Source of the DNA: Sipunculus nudus | Lineage: Eukaryota; Annelida; Sipuncula; Golfingiida; Sipunculidae | Assembly (NCBI GenBank): GCA_026874595.1 | Contig: CM049309.1 | Coordinates: 39,201,079-39,265,078 of the forward strand | Direction of reading: 5' to 3' | Length of the DNA stretch: 64,000 nt | In this document: in pieces, positions 31,771 through 42,345 of the stretch | Position numbering within the stretch: position 1 is the stretch's first letter | How the letters are laid out: every line of letters begins with the position of its first letter | The notes under the pieces: generated by a model | What the model saw: only the letters and a program-made list of their open reading frames with translations | Database searches by the model: none | Told to the model about the DNA's origin: nothing | Position numbers and translations under genes: made by a program

Positions 31771-34074
31771 CCCTTTGAACCCTAGCGGCTGGTAAACCGG
31801 CCGTTTCTTGAAAGTGCATATACCCGGGCGGCTGGTATACCGGCCACAGTCATGTGCGTTTTGTTTACATACGTAACGGTGTCACGACCTTCACCTTCAC
31901 CCATAACTGAGCCGTGGTATGTTAGCCAATCAGGGAGAGCTTTATTCAAAGTTAGGTCAACAGGGAATTTCAACCAATCACAGCGTGTTTAATCCAATGT
32001 TAGGCCGCCCAAGGTCGATTGAAGTGCACGTGTCCTCGCGCGGCTTCGTGAACATTTTTTCGCCCATCACAATGGCCCAGAAAAGGAAATTTTTGACAGA
32101 AGAAGTTTTAGATGCAGTGTTGGATAGCACAGAGGAGGACATGGATGACTCTGATTATCAGTTCAGTGATTTTGAGTCAGAAAGTGGAACGGATATCGAT
32201 GACAGTCACTGTGTAAACAATCGTGTTCAGCGTGACCAAGGTGGGGACCATGTTCAAACAAGGGGGCGTGGCAGAGTACGTGGCCGGGGCCGTGGACGTG
32301 GGAATGTAAATAGACCTCCTTCTCCTTCCCCAGGGTGGACTAAAGATACCACCGGGTTTACTGAACGTAGTTTTACTCCGAAGGAAAAACCAGGACCTAA
32401 AAAAATGCCCAGTTCAATAACTGTAGAATCAGATCCAATTGAATATTTTGATTTGTTTTGGAATGAGGACCTTTGGAAACTGTTGGTGACTGAAACTAAT
32501 AATCAAGCCATGCATGTGCTCACTACAAAACCAAATAACTTGGCAGCTAGGGCAGTTCAAAAGAAACCAATCACAATGGAGGAAATGAAAGCTTTCTTTG
32601 GTTTACGGGGCACGATGGAAATGTTATTGCACAAGGACAAATATGAACAATTTTGGAGATCTAAAGAGAAATTTATCACCTATACACCTGGGTTTTCTTC
32701 TGTGATGGCTCGGGACAGGTTTCTTGCCATTTGGTCATTATTAGACTGTGTAAATGAAGATGACCCCCAGCTGAATAAGACAGATAAGATCTACAAAGTC
32801 CGTCCTGTATTCAATTGTGTGCTTGCAAATTTCAAGCAATATTATGTGCCTGGTTGTGAACTGTCACTTGATGAAGGTATGATTCCGACAAAGAATAAAC
32901 TTTCCTTTAGACAGTACATCAAGGACAAGCCAATAAAATGGGGCATAAAGACCTTCCTAGTTTGTAACTTAGTTGTTCGCCTGACACAAGAGTTTTCTGG
33001 GCAGAATCATTCCTTGTACACGGATCGCTTTTACACAACAGTGAAACTAGCAAAATACTTGCTTGAAAACCATGATATCACAATGTGTGGTACTGCCATG
33101 ACAAATCGCAAGGACTTCCCTAAAACAATTATAAAGAGAAAAAATGAAATGGTGCGAGGGGAGTGGGATACACTTTATAACGGCAGCAATGTAGCCGTTA
33201 TTGTTTGGCAGGACAAAAAAACAATTTATTTCATCACTACTATGTACATTTTAGCTCCGGTGCAGGAGGTTCTGAGATACGATGCACACGAAGCGAAGCG
33301 CATACCAGTAAAGTGTCCCAAAGCAGTCAAGGCATATAATACATACATGGGGGGCACAGATAAAAATGACCAGATGACAAGACTTCAGAAATGTAGGCGT
33401 CATTACAGGTGGCCAAGGCGCTTGATGATGAAGATATTCATGTGGGCAGCCTACAATGCCTATGTAATAATGAATTTCACCAAGCCTCATGTTCAGCAGG
33501 GAAAGAGAACATACACCTTTCATGCATATTTGGAGGACCTGTTTGAAAACCTTGTGGGGGATGTACGGAATGCTCATAGTTGGTTTGGCAACCGCCGATC
33601 TCAACCGTCCCTTGACTGCAGACGCCTAAAAGTGGATGCCCACCATGATGTTGTCCGGCCAGCTGATGGTGGAACAAATAACAGGTGTGCAGTTTGTAGG
33701 AAAAAATATTTAGTTGCTAAAAATGCAAACCCAGCTGCACAGGACAAGGACTAACCTAAAAGGAAAAAAACTGTGTACAAATGCTCATACTGTGATGAGC
33801 ATCTCTGCATCGGTAGCGAGAAAGACAATTGCTGGTACAACTGGCACCATAAAAGAGAGTACTGGCACTAAATATAACCGGCCGGTGGGTCTAATATCCT
33901 TTTTAACATGATTTATTTACCATTTGTTAATAAAATGTCAATATAACTGTCATTTAATGTCTTTGAAACAGTGTGAAATTATATATTGTCTAGTGTTTGG
34001 CTTTATGCGAAAGATGGTATGCAGGGGCCCAGGGTGGGATACCTGCACTCGTTAGGGGGTCAGGGTTCAAAGGG
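31771..34074 (+). mobile_element. piggyBac element with 13-bp TIRs and TTAA flanks
   Basis: CCCTTTGAACCCT at 31771-31783 and its exact reverse complement AGGGTTCAAAGGG at 34062-34074 are bordered by TTAA at 31767-31770 and 34075-34078, the diagnostic piggyBac target site. Sub-terminal GC-rich motifs (CGGCTGGTAAACCGG, CGGCTGGTATACCGG near 31790-31845; AACCGGCCGGTGGG near 33876) could bind transposase. Length is 2304 bp, usual for an autonomous member, with one transposase gene inside. Confidence 0.95.
32072..33871 (+). pseudogene. piggyBac transposase (PGBD-like) with a stop in its C-terminal zinc domain
   Basis: The frame is open from 31919; I prefer the ATG at 32072 (MAQKRKFLTEEVLDAVL) because it begins the family's acidic N-terminus. 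An Arg/Gly-rich patch (GRGRVRGRGRGRG) follows. Catalytic aspartates are D267 (LSLDEGMI), D318 (LYTDRFYT) and D430 (MGGTDKND), numbered from 32072. D267 to D318 is 51 residues, whereas about 78 separates the pair in the well-studied Trichoplusia enzyme. The loss probably lies after KWGIKTFLVCN. The C-terminal Cys-rich domain starts RCAVCRKKY, is broken by TAA at 33752-33754, and continues in frame (YKCSYCDEHLCIGSEKDNCW) to a stop at 33869-33871. Probably inactive, though mobilisable in trans. Confidence 0.9.
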
Positions 34075-34167
34075 TTAATGTGTTCATTTTTTCGTGACAC
34101 TGGGGGACATCAGGGACTTTATGAACTGTGAGACGAGGTCACATACTGTGTTTATCTCGCATGTTTT

Positions 34168-34819
34168 GTGAGCTTAATTAAAAGTTATACTGTTCGAAAC
34201 AATTTTGACTTTGAATCCTACATAGTTAACACAGTGACAATCATGGATATTAAGGAAGCGGACAATATAAGACCTGAGGGCATTGCGTCGCAAGTGGCAT
34301 CACGGGTGTTCAGTAAATCTAGATCTCGATCACAAACAAGTGCAGCTTCAAAGGTATGTAGCTCAGTTTGTTCGGAAAGAATGAAAGAGGAAGCTAAATT
34401 AGCAGCACTTGAGGCTCGAGCAGCTGCCTTAAAGCAGATTTTAGAGAGACAAGAATAGGAGCTCCGTCAGCAGAAAGAACTGTTAGAACTGCAGACTGAA
34501 TTACAAGTCAATACTGCTAGAGCCAGTGTTTACAGACAGTTTGAATCTATAACTCCGCAGTTAGCTAACCTGAATCTTGAATCTGGTGCTAATCAGAGCT
34601 CAGATAAAGTGAAACATGAACCCTTTCCTTATGAAGGCAGAAACATGGTGCCAGAGACTCCTTTGAACCCTGTAGCCAAGGCATTTACACCAGCAAATCA
34701 TGCTAGGGCCAAGTCAACTCATACTTGATTGAACAGTTCAGTTAAAAGTAAAGTGAATAAAGACAGTGTTTTGCATGAGTTGCTGCAGAAACAGAATGAG
34801 ATCACAGAAAGGTTAGTTG
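34168..34819 (+). pseudogene. Coiled-coil gag-like remnant (BEL/Pao-type resemblance), disrupted by an LTR
   Basis: One frame runs from MDIKEADNIRPEGIASQV through VFSKSRSRSQTSAASKV and MKEEAKLAALEARAAALKQI to a TAG at 34456-34458. It then continues in the same frame (ELRQQKELLELQTELQV) to a TGA at 34726-34728, and again (SVLHELLQKQNEITERLV) up to 34819. The Ser/Arg patch, long Ala/Glu/Lys coiled coil and LLQKQNEITERLV ending resemble the start of BEL/Pao-like gag polyproteins in invertebrates. It stops where the TGTTATG of the next LTR begins, suggesting an insertion there. Confidence 0.55.
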
Positions 34820-34960
34820 TGTTATGTCTGTATAGTGCTGCCACCTGTTGTCAGACATGTGTACTAGCGCTCGCTAATAAAGTAGTCCGTTAACGCTCAC
34901 ATGTGGTTGTTACATGTCTCACCCACACCTGCCGTGGATCCATAACATGGTGTCAGAATG
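34820..34960 (+). repeat. Short gypsy 5' LTR (128 bp) and primer-binding site
   Basis: TGTTATG at 34820 and CATAACA ending at 34947 are perfect 7-bp inverted ends with TG...CA. TGGTGTCAGAATG follows at 34948, the same tRNA-Leu-type primer start as at 13695 and 40280. No second copy of this LTR was found downstream, so the element has lost its 3' end. Confidence 0.75.
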
Positions 34961-35113
34961 TAGTTATCAGCGAATGTCACATCGTATGAGTGGTACAGAA
35001 GTGAAGTTCCGTTATCAGTGATTACGCTGACGAGTTTGTGTGACTGTCACTAGTTGAGACACAGAACTTTTGGTGAGTAAAAGTTACTACCAGAACCTGA
35101 GAAGTGAACCAAT

Positions 35114-36690
35114 ATGGCGGACTCAGCGTTCTGACCCCCAGCGTTCCATGCAAACAAAATAAATGCTTGTGGCATGTGGTGCAATTATAAGGATAATATA
35201 GACAATTACTTTATGGCAGCAGGTCTGCATGGTGCGTCTGCAGAATGCAAAATTGCTATTTTGTTGTATGGACTTGGTACAAAGTACCGTAAAATCTTCA
35301 ACACATTTAAGTTCGAGAGGGATGGCAATAACAAGAACTATTCTATAGTCATACAGAAGTTTGATGAACATTTCGACCTAAAAAGGTAACAAAGCTGTAT
35401 ATGAGAAAATTTGATGGTTGTATGCAAGAAATCCATGAAACCATTGGTGAATATGTGGCGAGATTAAAAGACATTGCACAGCATTGTAATTATGGGACTT
35501 CACTTAATAATCAGTTATGTAAACAAATTTCAACTGGTGTGAGATCAAGAGAACTAAGAGATAAACTGTGGGCTGAAGACCTCACTCTTGATCAGATTAT
35601 AGCAAAATGTCATCTGTATGAGCAGAGGCAAGGTTCTACTGTGTTTGACGCAAAGCCATCAGCAGACATACATGTATTAACATGACCAACTGCTAGAGCC
35701 CAGAGGAGAGGTCATGGCCGTTCAGACTGGAGTCGAGGTAGATCATCTGTGTCACGTCAAGGTCGTGGTCACTTCCAGCAGCCCCAACAATCAACAATGC
35801 CAGCAGTGGGTAGACAAAGTCAGCAAGCTTTCACCTGCAGGACACAACAAGGTTATCAACAGAGACCATGTACTAACTGCAGAACTTATCATCCACCCAG
35901 AAAATGCCCTGCATATGGAAAACTTTGTAATCATTGTCATATTAAAAACCACTTTGCCCAGGTATGTAGAAGGCGAACAGCTGCAGTTTATGATACTGCA
36001 GTTGTCCCTCCTGACTGTATTGACTCTGAATTTGCATATGATGATCATGATGATAATGTGAATGATGTCTCTGATTTTAAACATGATGATGTACATGATA
36101 ATGTGACTAGATTTGTATGGCTTACAAATAATGTTCATGATATAAAGCCAGAGTGGAATATGGTGATGAATACACACTCAGGTAAGGTCAAATTCAAGCT
36201 AGACACTGGAGCTGAATTGAGTGTTTTGTCAAATCTTGTTATGACACATTACCAAACAAACCCAAGTTGATGCATAGTAATACACATATTTATGGTTTGG
36301 GTGAGCAAACAGTAGCTCCCATTGGCAGAGCTATACTTGATTGTTTTCATAATGGTAAGCAGTACAAGAAAGAGTGTGAGGTTGTTGATTATAAAGTTCT
36401 AAACCTTTTATGTCTTGCAGACTGTATCAAACTTGATTTGGTTAGACTTGTCAATGCCAACAGCTGAGACCATTCTTCACAGTATGTTGTAAATATTGTT
36501 GACAAGGAAGTTGATATTTTACATGAGATAGACCCTGATCAGTGGAACAACAGTGTAAATAATTGTAAACATGCCAGTGCTAGAGATATTATTCAGGAAT
36601 ATTCTGATGTATTTACTGGTCTTGGCAAGGTGCCAGGTGAAGTAGCAGGTATACTTCATTTTATGTAACGTATCAAGGAAATCTGGCAGG
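35114..36690 (+). pseudogene. Gypsy (K02A2.6-like) gag-protease remnant
   Basis: ATGGCGGACTCAGCG at 35114 is a typical gag start, followed at once by a stop. Later frames read NIDNYFMAAGLHGASAECKI, then EIHETIGEYVARLKDIAQHC and ELRDKLWAEDLTLDQIIAKC, the capsid of this lineage. The frame at 35749-36270 has two Cys/His knuckles (CTNCRTYHPPRKCPAYGKLC then NHCHIKNHFAQVC) and then the retropepsin motif FKLDTGAELSVLS. A frameshift leads to 36267-36467 (VLNLLCLADCIKLDLV), the protease C-terminus. Near 36590 comes YSDVFTGLGKVPG, the linker before RT. RT is missing. At least five lesions are present. Confidence 0.8.
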
Positions 36691-37329
36691 CTTCACCGGT
36701 TTGATTGTGTGGAGCTGCAGCAGGTCATTTGGTGGAAAATTGTATTCTCCTTGGCCTTTCTGCTTGTTTGCAGTCCTTACGTTCTCTCAAGCCTGAACTG
36801 ACCAAGTCTGACAATAAAAACAAGGGTCGGCCAGTCCCCGGCAAGTGTCGTTCTGAGAACGGCACAAGAAACAAGAAGAATAGGAATCCCAGGCAGAGAT
36901 TATAGAACTACAAGTGGAACAATAAGAGGGGTTCTGGATGGCAGGAAGGTAAAAAGAATCACTACTTACAGATCAGTTGGCAAACCTGACTGTACAAACC
37001 AAACAGTGGACAAAACTCGCAGAGCGTGTTCACATGTCCATCATGGCGGAACGCCGGAAGAAAAAATGATTACAGGAAAAGGAAGTGTGACCTAGATACA
37101 CGGGATTGCGGCGGGAAGGGTGATAATGGGCCCAATAAGGAAAAATTTTCGGTTGGCTTACTCTGGTGTATAAACTTTAACAGAGAAAATTCTCATTAAT
37201 ACAAAAACAGTTCACAATTATGATTACGTAATAAAACAGGAATTTTAATGAAAAAATGGAGACAACCTGATGTCTCTGCAGAGGATGACTGGAGAATAAT
37301 AATTCAGGTTTTTGCACCTCCTGAACACA
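36691..37329. other. Unassigned stretch between two gypsy remnants
   Basis: A frame at 36705-36905 (Cys-poor, Lys/Arg/Asn-rich toward the end, KKNRNPRQRL) and a GC-richer patch around 36820-37090 do not match anything I can name. It may be the lost middle of a neighbouring element. Confidence 0.3.
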
Positions 37330-37836
37330 GGAGATACTGTCACATGAATCGCCCATGGCAGGTTATTTAGGGGTAAGAAAGACACTTGACAGATATTACA
37401 GAACTTCTTCTGAACAGGGGTTAAAAGTGATGTAGCAGAATACTGTAAGACATGTCAAACCTGTCAGCCAAATACTCATATACAGAGAATGCCTTTACAA
37501 CCAATACCTGCATTTGAGGAACCCTTTACACAAATTTTAGCAGAATATGTCGGGCCATTGCCTAAGATAAAACAGGGCAATAATTTTTGTTAACAGTTAT
37601 GTCTGCATCAACCAGGTTGCCTGAAGCTTACCCCTGAAGAAAATAGTGGCACAAGAGGTTGATAGAGGGATATTTAAGTTCTTTACCATAGTAGACCTTC
37701 CTAAAGAAATACAGACAGATCAGGGCTCAAACTTTACGTCAGGCATTTTCCAACAGGTCATGCATGAGTTGGGTATTAAACAATTTTAATTCCTCTGCCT
37801 ATCATCCTGTATCACAGGTAGAACTCTTAGGGGGTA
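37330..37836 (+). pseudogene. Integrase remnant of a Gmr1-like gypsy element
   Basis: One frame reads SHESPMAGYLGVRKTLDRYY, then SDVAEYCKTCQTCQ, the zinc-binding domain, followed by PFTQILAEYVGPLPKIKQG where the first catalytic Asp should be (here Glu or lost). After frameshifts, 37690-37780 reads EIQTDQGSNFTSGIFQQVMH, with the second catalytic Asp, and SSAYHPVSQ. Wording is closer to the integrase of the complete element at 24-31 kb (HPMAGHLGVRKTKHK, DVAKYCKTCHVC) than to the other gypsy integrase in this window. Confidence 0.7.
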
Positions 37837-37964
37837 GTGTGTGATGACCTTCTCGTGGTGCCCCTGTCCAGTAAGTCCGGATTATCCAGCGTGTGAGAAG
37901 TAGCACGCCGCAACGTATGGGTTGCAATTGGTCTTTTTGGAAATGATATCGGACTGAAACTAAC
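37837..37964 (+). other. Likely 5' untranslated part of the R2-like element
   Basis: Base composition turns GC-rich at about 37840, directly after the integrase remnant, and stays so into the ORF. No 28S rDNA flank is visible, so this is not a copy at the usual R2 target. Confidence 0.4.
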
Positions 37965-40256
37965 TTGAATCACACAATCGTCTACATGACCGACAACTCT
38001 TCGCCGAGTACAGATTTTAGTTTACGGTCTCCGCCACAGCGGAGACCAGTGAAGAAGATATCCCACCAGAGAGCTAAGAGAGGGAACCCGGAACCACCAC
38101 CAAATCCAAGCGACATCAACCAACTACCAGGATCATCTACCAGGAGGTCACCTACCAGGAGTTCACCTACTCGGCCGTCCTCTACCAGGAGATCCCCCAC
38201 TAGGTCCTCTACTACCAGGTCAACTACCAGTGGGAGATCATCTACTAGGACGGCCACCACTACCAAGAGAACATCTACCCGGAGGTCATCTACCAGGGAC
38301 GATGATCCAGGACCACGACCAGCGTCAGCGAGCGACTTCCCGTGTGAGCTCTGCGAACGGTCCTTCAAGACCAAGGGAGGCCTCTCTCTGCATGCTCGGC
38401 GGGCCCACGCTGACTCCTATCATGCCTCCGCAGCCATGGAGCATGTATGGACCCGGGCTCGCTGGGATCCAGAGGAGGTCCATGCCATGGCCCTCTACGA
38501 AGATGAGAGGAGTAGGCAGAATATCGCCACTACCAAGTTCATCAATAACTTGGCAGACCGTTCCCCAAGTCGGACCCGCGAGGCCATCAAATGCCAGCGA
38601 CGATCTGCCAAGTACAAGGAGACGCTCCGTAACATCAGCGAGCGTCGAGGGCCAGTCGAAGGTGCCGTTCGGCCGGTACCACCGTGTCCAACCACTTCAT
38701 CTGATGGGCCGTCAGATCCAGCCCAGTACGAGGCGGCTCCCCAAGACCCGGGTGAGACGCCGGAAGCTGAGGAGACATCAACACAAGTACCGCACTCCCC
38801 CTTGGCCGGGCATGTCCCGACCTCGTTACGGGGGGTTGCACTCGACTTCGAAGCCAGAGCCCGGATGCTGTGGGAAGACACGATGGATAGGGTGCTCGAC
38901 TCCCACTTCAAGGCAGGGAACCTTCCTTCCAACCTGAGGGACATCACCTACCAAGACAGGGCGCAGACCAGACAACTCTTGACGGAGGACTTCAGGAGAT
39001 GGCTAGGCCGTGAATGCCGGTATGAAGCCAAACCATACCGTGCTGACCGGGTCGACGAAACTAAACCGGCCCGTCAGCAGCGCAGACAGGCCTACGCCAT
39101 CACACAACGTTCCTACAAGCGAAGTCCTGCCGCCTGCGCCCGGAGGTTGATCAACCAACAGATGTTCGCCGATGACCAAGTCAGCATGGCAGACCAGTTC
39201 CAGTTCTGGTCCGGGATCATGTCCAAACAAGTCCCGACCGGATGCCTAGTAGCGACAACCAATCCAAGTCCCGTCTGGGAGATGCTATCTCCCATCACCG
39301 ACGAGGAAGTCTGCGAACAGCTCCGGTCTCTCAACAACGGGGCCCCCGGACCAGACGGTGTTACCAAGGCCATGCTGAAGGACCTAGAACCGGCGGACAT
39401 CAGTGCCAGATTCAACCTCTACCTAAGAAGTGGTGTCCCCCCATCCCAATTCAAGGAAGGTGCGACAGTGCTGTTGCCTAAGGAGAGAGGTGCGTCAGAT
39501 CCAGGGTCGTTCCGACCCATCACCATGGGACCAATGCTGGGACGCCTGTACCACCGCGTCCTGGCCACAAGATTGGAACGACTCGGAAAGTTCAGCGCAT
39601 CTCAGAAGGCCTTTCGCAGGGAAGATGGGATTGCGGATAACATCTACGCAATCCAGACTCTTCTGCAGCATCGCAAAGAGTCACTCTCCCCCGTGTGCAT
39701 CAGATTTTTCGATGTACGAAAGGCCTTCGACTCCATTCACCACGAGGCCATCCAAGCCGGAGCCCGTCAGTGTGGAATACCAGAACCACTGGTCGACTAC
39801 ATCAAAGACCTGTATGACGGATCCGTTACAAGGCTCAAGATCCGTGGTGAATTCTCCTCCCCAATCAACATCACCCGGGGAGTGAGACAAGGCGACCCCC
39901 TGTCTCCCCTGCTCTTCAACGCCGTGATCGACCTGGCCCTGAACAACATTCCCAGGGACGTCGGAGTGAAGATCGCAGGGGTCAACATAAACCAACTGGC
40001 CTTTGCTGACCACGTAGCGATCATCACTTCCTCACCGCATGGGCTCAACACAGCCTTCCAGAGACTAGAGCCCATGCTCCACCAAGTGGGTCTTGAACTC
40101 AACGCGAGGAAGTGTGCCACGCTCCAGATCTCGATCGACGGTAAGAAGAAGAAGTGGTATGTCCAGGACAAGACCATCCTCCACACCAGAGATGGCGCTC
40201 CCATCCCGACCCTCAGTGCGAGGCACTGTTTCATTAAACCCCTTCTGGCTACATAG
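37965..40256 (+). pseudogene. R2-like non-LTR retrotransposon ORF, RT active site altered, endonuclease missing
   Basis: 763 codons, GC-rich unlike its neighbours. It starts at 37965 or at the Met eight codons in. Residues 58-111 are a basic Ser/Thr/Arg repeat (RRSPTRSS-like). A zinc finger C127-X2-C130-X12-H143-X4-H148 is followed by a Myb-like region (RWDPEEVHAMALYED, SPSRTREAIKCQRRSAKYKE), the R2 N-terminal layout. RT motifs: NNGAPGPDGV (about 457-466), FRPITMGPMLGRLYHRVL, FFDVRKAFDS with D583, GVRQGDPLSPLLFNA, then LAFADH where the family has FADD: H683 replaces the second catalytic Asp (CAC at 40011-40013). True homology ends near TLSA (about 40220), and the last residues come from an adjoining LTR. 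The thumb end, zinc knuckle and restriction-like endonuclease are absent. Confidence 0.88.
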
Positions 40257-40290
40257 CACATGGTGTTGTATATTTTACATGGTGTCAGAA
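40226..40290 (+). repeat. Residual gypsy LTR end and tRNA-Leu-type primer site
   Basis: The sequence TGTTTCATTAAACCCC... to ...TATTTTACA (40279) is followed by TGGTGTCAGAA at 40280-40290, the same primer start as two other elements in the window. Only about 54 bp of LTR-like sequence is left before it meets the R2-like ORF, so the LTR is probably 5'-truncated. Confidence 0.55.
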
Positions 40291-40332
40291 AAACGGATTA
40301 AATCCACGACAGCAGGACTCATTGACCACAAA

Positions 40333-40980
40333 ATGGACAATAATCTTAAAGCGCCAGGTCCTTTAAATGTGCAGGGCTACCTTGGAAAAGAACTGGAAAC
40401 TGTTATTTGGTAGCGGCAGAAACTAGAAGTCACCCAGGTTGCTATCTTGCTGACTTGCTTGCTTTATACAACTCTTTTACGTGGGACAACCCCAGAGATG
40501 AAAAGATAATGGCCAAAGTACTTGAAAAGTTTAGAGAACGCTGTCAGCCTTTCAAAAACATCATGTATGACAGATACCTGTTCTTCACATACAAACAAAG
40601 TGCCGGTGAGTGTTTTGATGATTTTGTAATGGAACTTAAAATAAGGACCGCTGTCTGTGATTTTGGTGCCCTAAGTGACAGTCTAATCAGAGATGCAATT
40701 GTGTGTGGCATAAGGGACAATGATACAAGAAAGTCATTGCTTGAAAACTCTAAACTAGACTTGGCCACCACAATAAAATACTGTAAAGCCGCCGAGCAGA
40801 GCGAGGCTCAGATGAAAACCCTTTCTTCACCTACAGCTGTGAATGTTGTGAAAAAAGTTGACTCCACTATTACTACTAGATGGAACAATTGTTATAAGTG
40901 TGGTAGACGCCATGAAGCTAGAAAATGCCCAGCAGTTGGACAGACCTGTACTTACTGTCACAAGAAAAATCATATTTAGA
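40333..40980 (+). pseudogene. Gypsy (K02A2.6-like) gag remnant
   Basis: ATGGACAATAATCTTAAAGC at 40333 opens with MDNNLKAPGPLNVQGYLGK, the usual start of this gag type. An early frameshift follows. The frame at 40407-40979 reads NPRDEKIMAKVLEKFRERCQ, YDRYLFFTYKQSAGECFDDF and SLIRDAIVCGIRDNDTRKSL, the capsid. It ends with two zinc knuckles, C-YK-C-GRRHEARK-C then CTYCHKKNH, the second truncated by a stop. It directly precedes an RNase H remnant, so protease and RT are deleted. Confidence 0.8.
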
Positions 40981-41083
40981 GATGTTGCCAAACAAAGAAG
41001 TTCGATAACAAGATGACAGCTTCAATTAACTCAAAAGGTTAGTGACTACCGTGCCAACCCTGTAGTACTTTACATGTAATAAA

Positions 41084-41765
41084 CCAACAGTACTGTTAGT
41101 AGATGCCAGCTCTCATGGGCTAGGGGCAACACTGTTGCAGGAAGGCCAGCCAGTGGCCTATAGCTCTAAAACCATGAAACCAACACAAAAGAATTATGCA
41201 CAAATTGGAAAAGAAATGTTGGCAATATGGCATGGATGTCAACAGTTTCATCAGTATCTCTATGGACAAACATTTTTGGTTGAATCAGACCACAAACCAC
41301 TCATTTCCATTTTTAAGAAATCCATCCACAAAGCACCAGCAATACTCAAGAAAATAATGCTTAAATCGCAGAGATATGACTTTACTGTTCAGCATAAACC
41401 AGGCAAGGACCTTGTTATTGATGATACCCTATCATGCACTTGTATGCAAGAACAATATGAGGACAGTTAACTTGACAATGAACTAGAAGTATGCATGATA
41501 CTGCCTGCTACTACTGATAAACTCCAACAGATGGAAAATGAAACTAATAAGGACACAGAGATGAGCAAGCTCAAAACAACAATCCTACAGGGATGGCCAG
41601 CTGAAGGTCAAAAGTGGCAGCTGAAGTGAAAGATTACTGGCACAGCAGAGATGAATTGTCAGTATACAATGGTATAGTGTTAAAGGCAACAAACTAGTTA
41701 TACCACCATGTATGCGCCAAAAAAGAGGAGGGACAGGCTGCTCACCATGCAGGGCAAGGATATAG
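41084..41765 (+). pseudogene. Gypsy RNase H and integrase N-terminal remnant
   Basis: The frame from 41084 reads PTVLLVDASSHGLGATLLQ, then GQPVAYSSKTMKPTQKNYAQ, GKEMLAIWHGCQQFHQYLYG, FLVESDHKPLISIFKK and VQHKPGKDLVIDDTLSC: a nearly full RNase H with its three acidic residues. The stop at about 41470 is followed by the pre-integrase segment (WPAEGQKW; then, in shifted frames, RDELS and GNKLVIPPCMRQK). Resemblance fades near 41765. With the gag at 40333 this makes an internally deleted gypsy element in classical order. Confidence 0.75.
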
Positions 41766-42345
41766 TAATTAGTAGCCAGTTCCATTTACTTACACTTCTT
41801 CAAAACAATCTGAAAACATATTTTTGTACTTTTGTAATTTTAGTTTATCACTTCTAATTGATTTTTATTGCAATTTCTTTGGACCAAAGGTCCAGGAACT
41901 GTTTTATATGTAAGTCGATCTGGGCCCTGTAGTCACAGAGGACAGTGCTTGTATATGGGCAAATACAGATCATATCTTATGATAGACAAATGCCAATAGC
42001 TCACAATTTGCTGTCAGGCTTTATCCTACCTGTTTATATTAGCCAAATGATGAAGATGTTTACACTTTGTATTTTGGAGATGAGACACCTATGTTTTCTT
42101 GTGTTCCAAAACATATCTTTCTTCTTATTCAGATTTTTAAAAGTTTAATTTAAAAAATCACAACAAGGCCTACAGGCCTAATGCAAACCTGTGCATTGGG
42201 AAATACACCCAAGGTATGATGCTTCAATGCTGGACCATTACTTCTCATGTATAACAACGCAAGTACTAAACATTTTGAATATGAAACAATTACACAAACA
42301 TCACTGCTGAAATTCTGGCATGGGTGCACACAACACAAAAATGAT
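41766..42345. other. No recognisable gene
   Basis: AT-rich sequence containing ATTAGGCCTGTAGGCC-like words. I see no coding potential. Confidence 0.4.

Noticed and set aside
37837-37964. 28S rDNA flank expected for R2
   Set aside because: No rDNA-like sequence can be read on the 5' side.
37982-40261. Several minus-strand and alternate-frame ORFs under the R2-like gene
   Set aside because: GC-rich coding sequence leaves shadow frames open; none shows family motifs.
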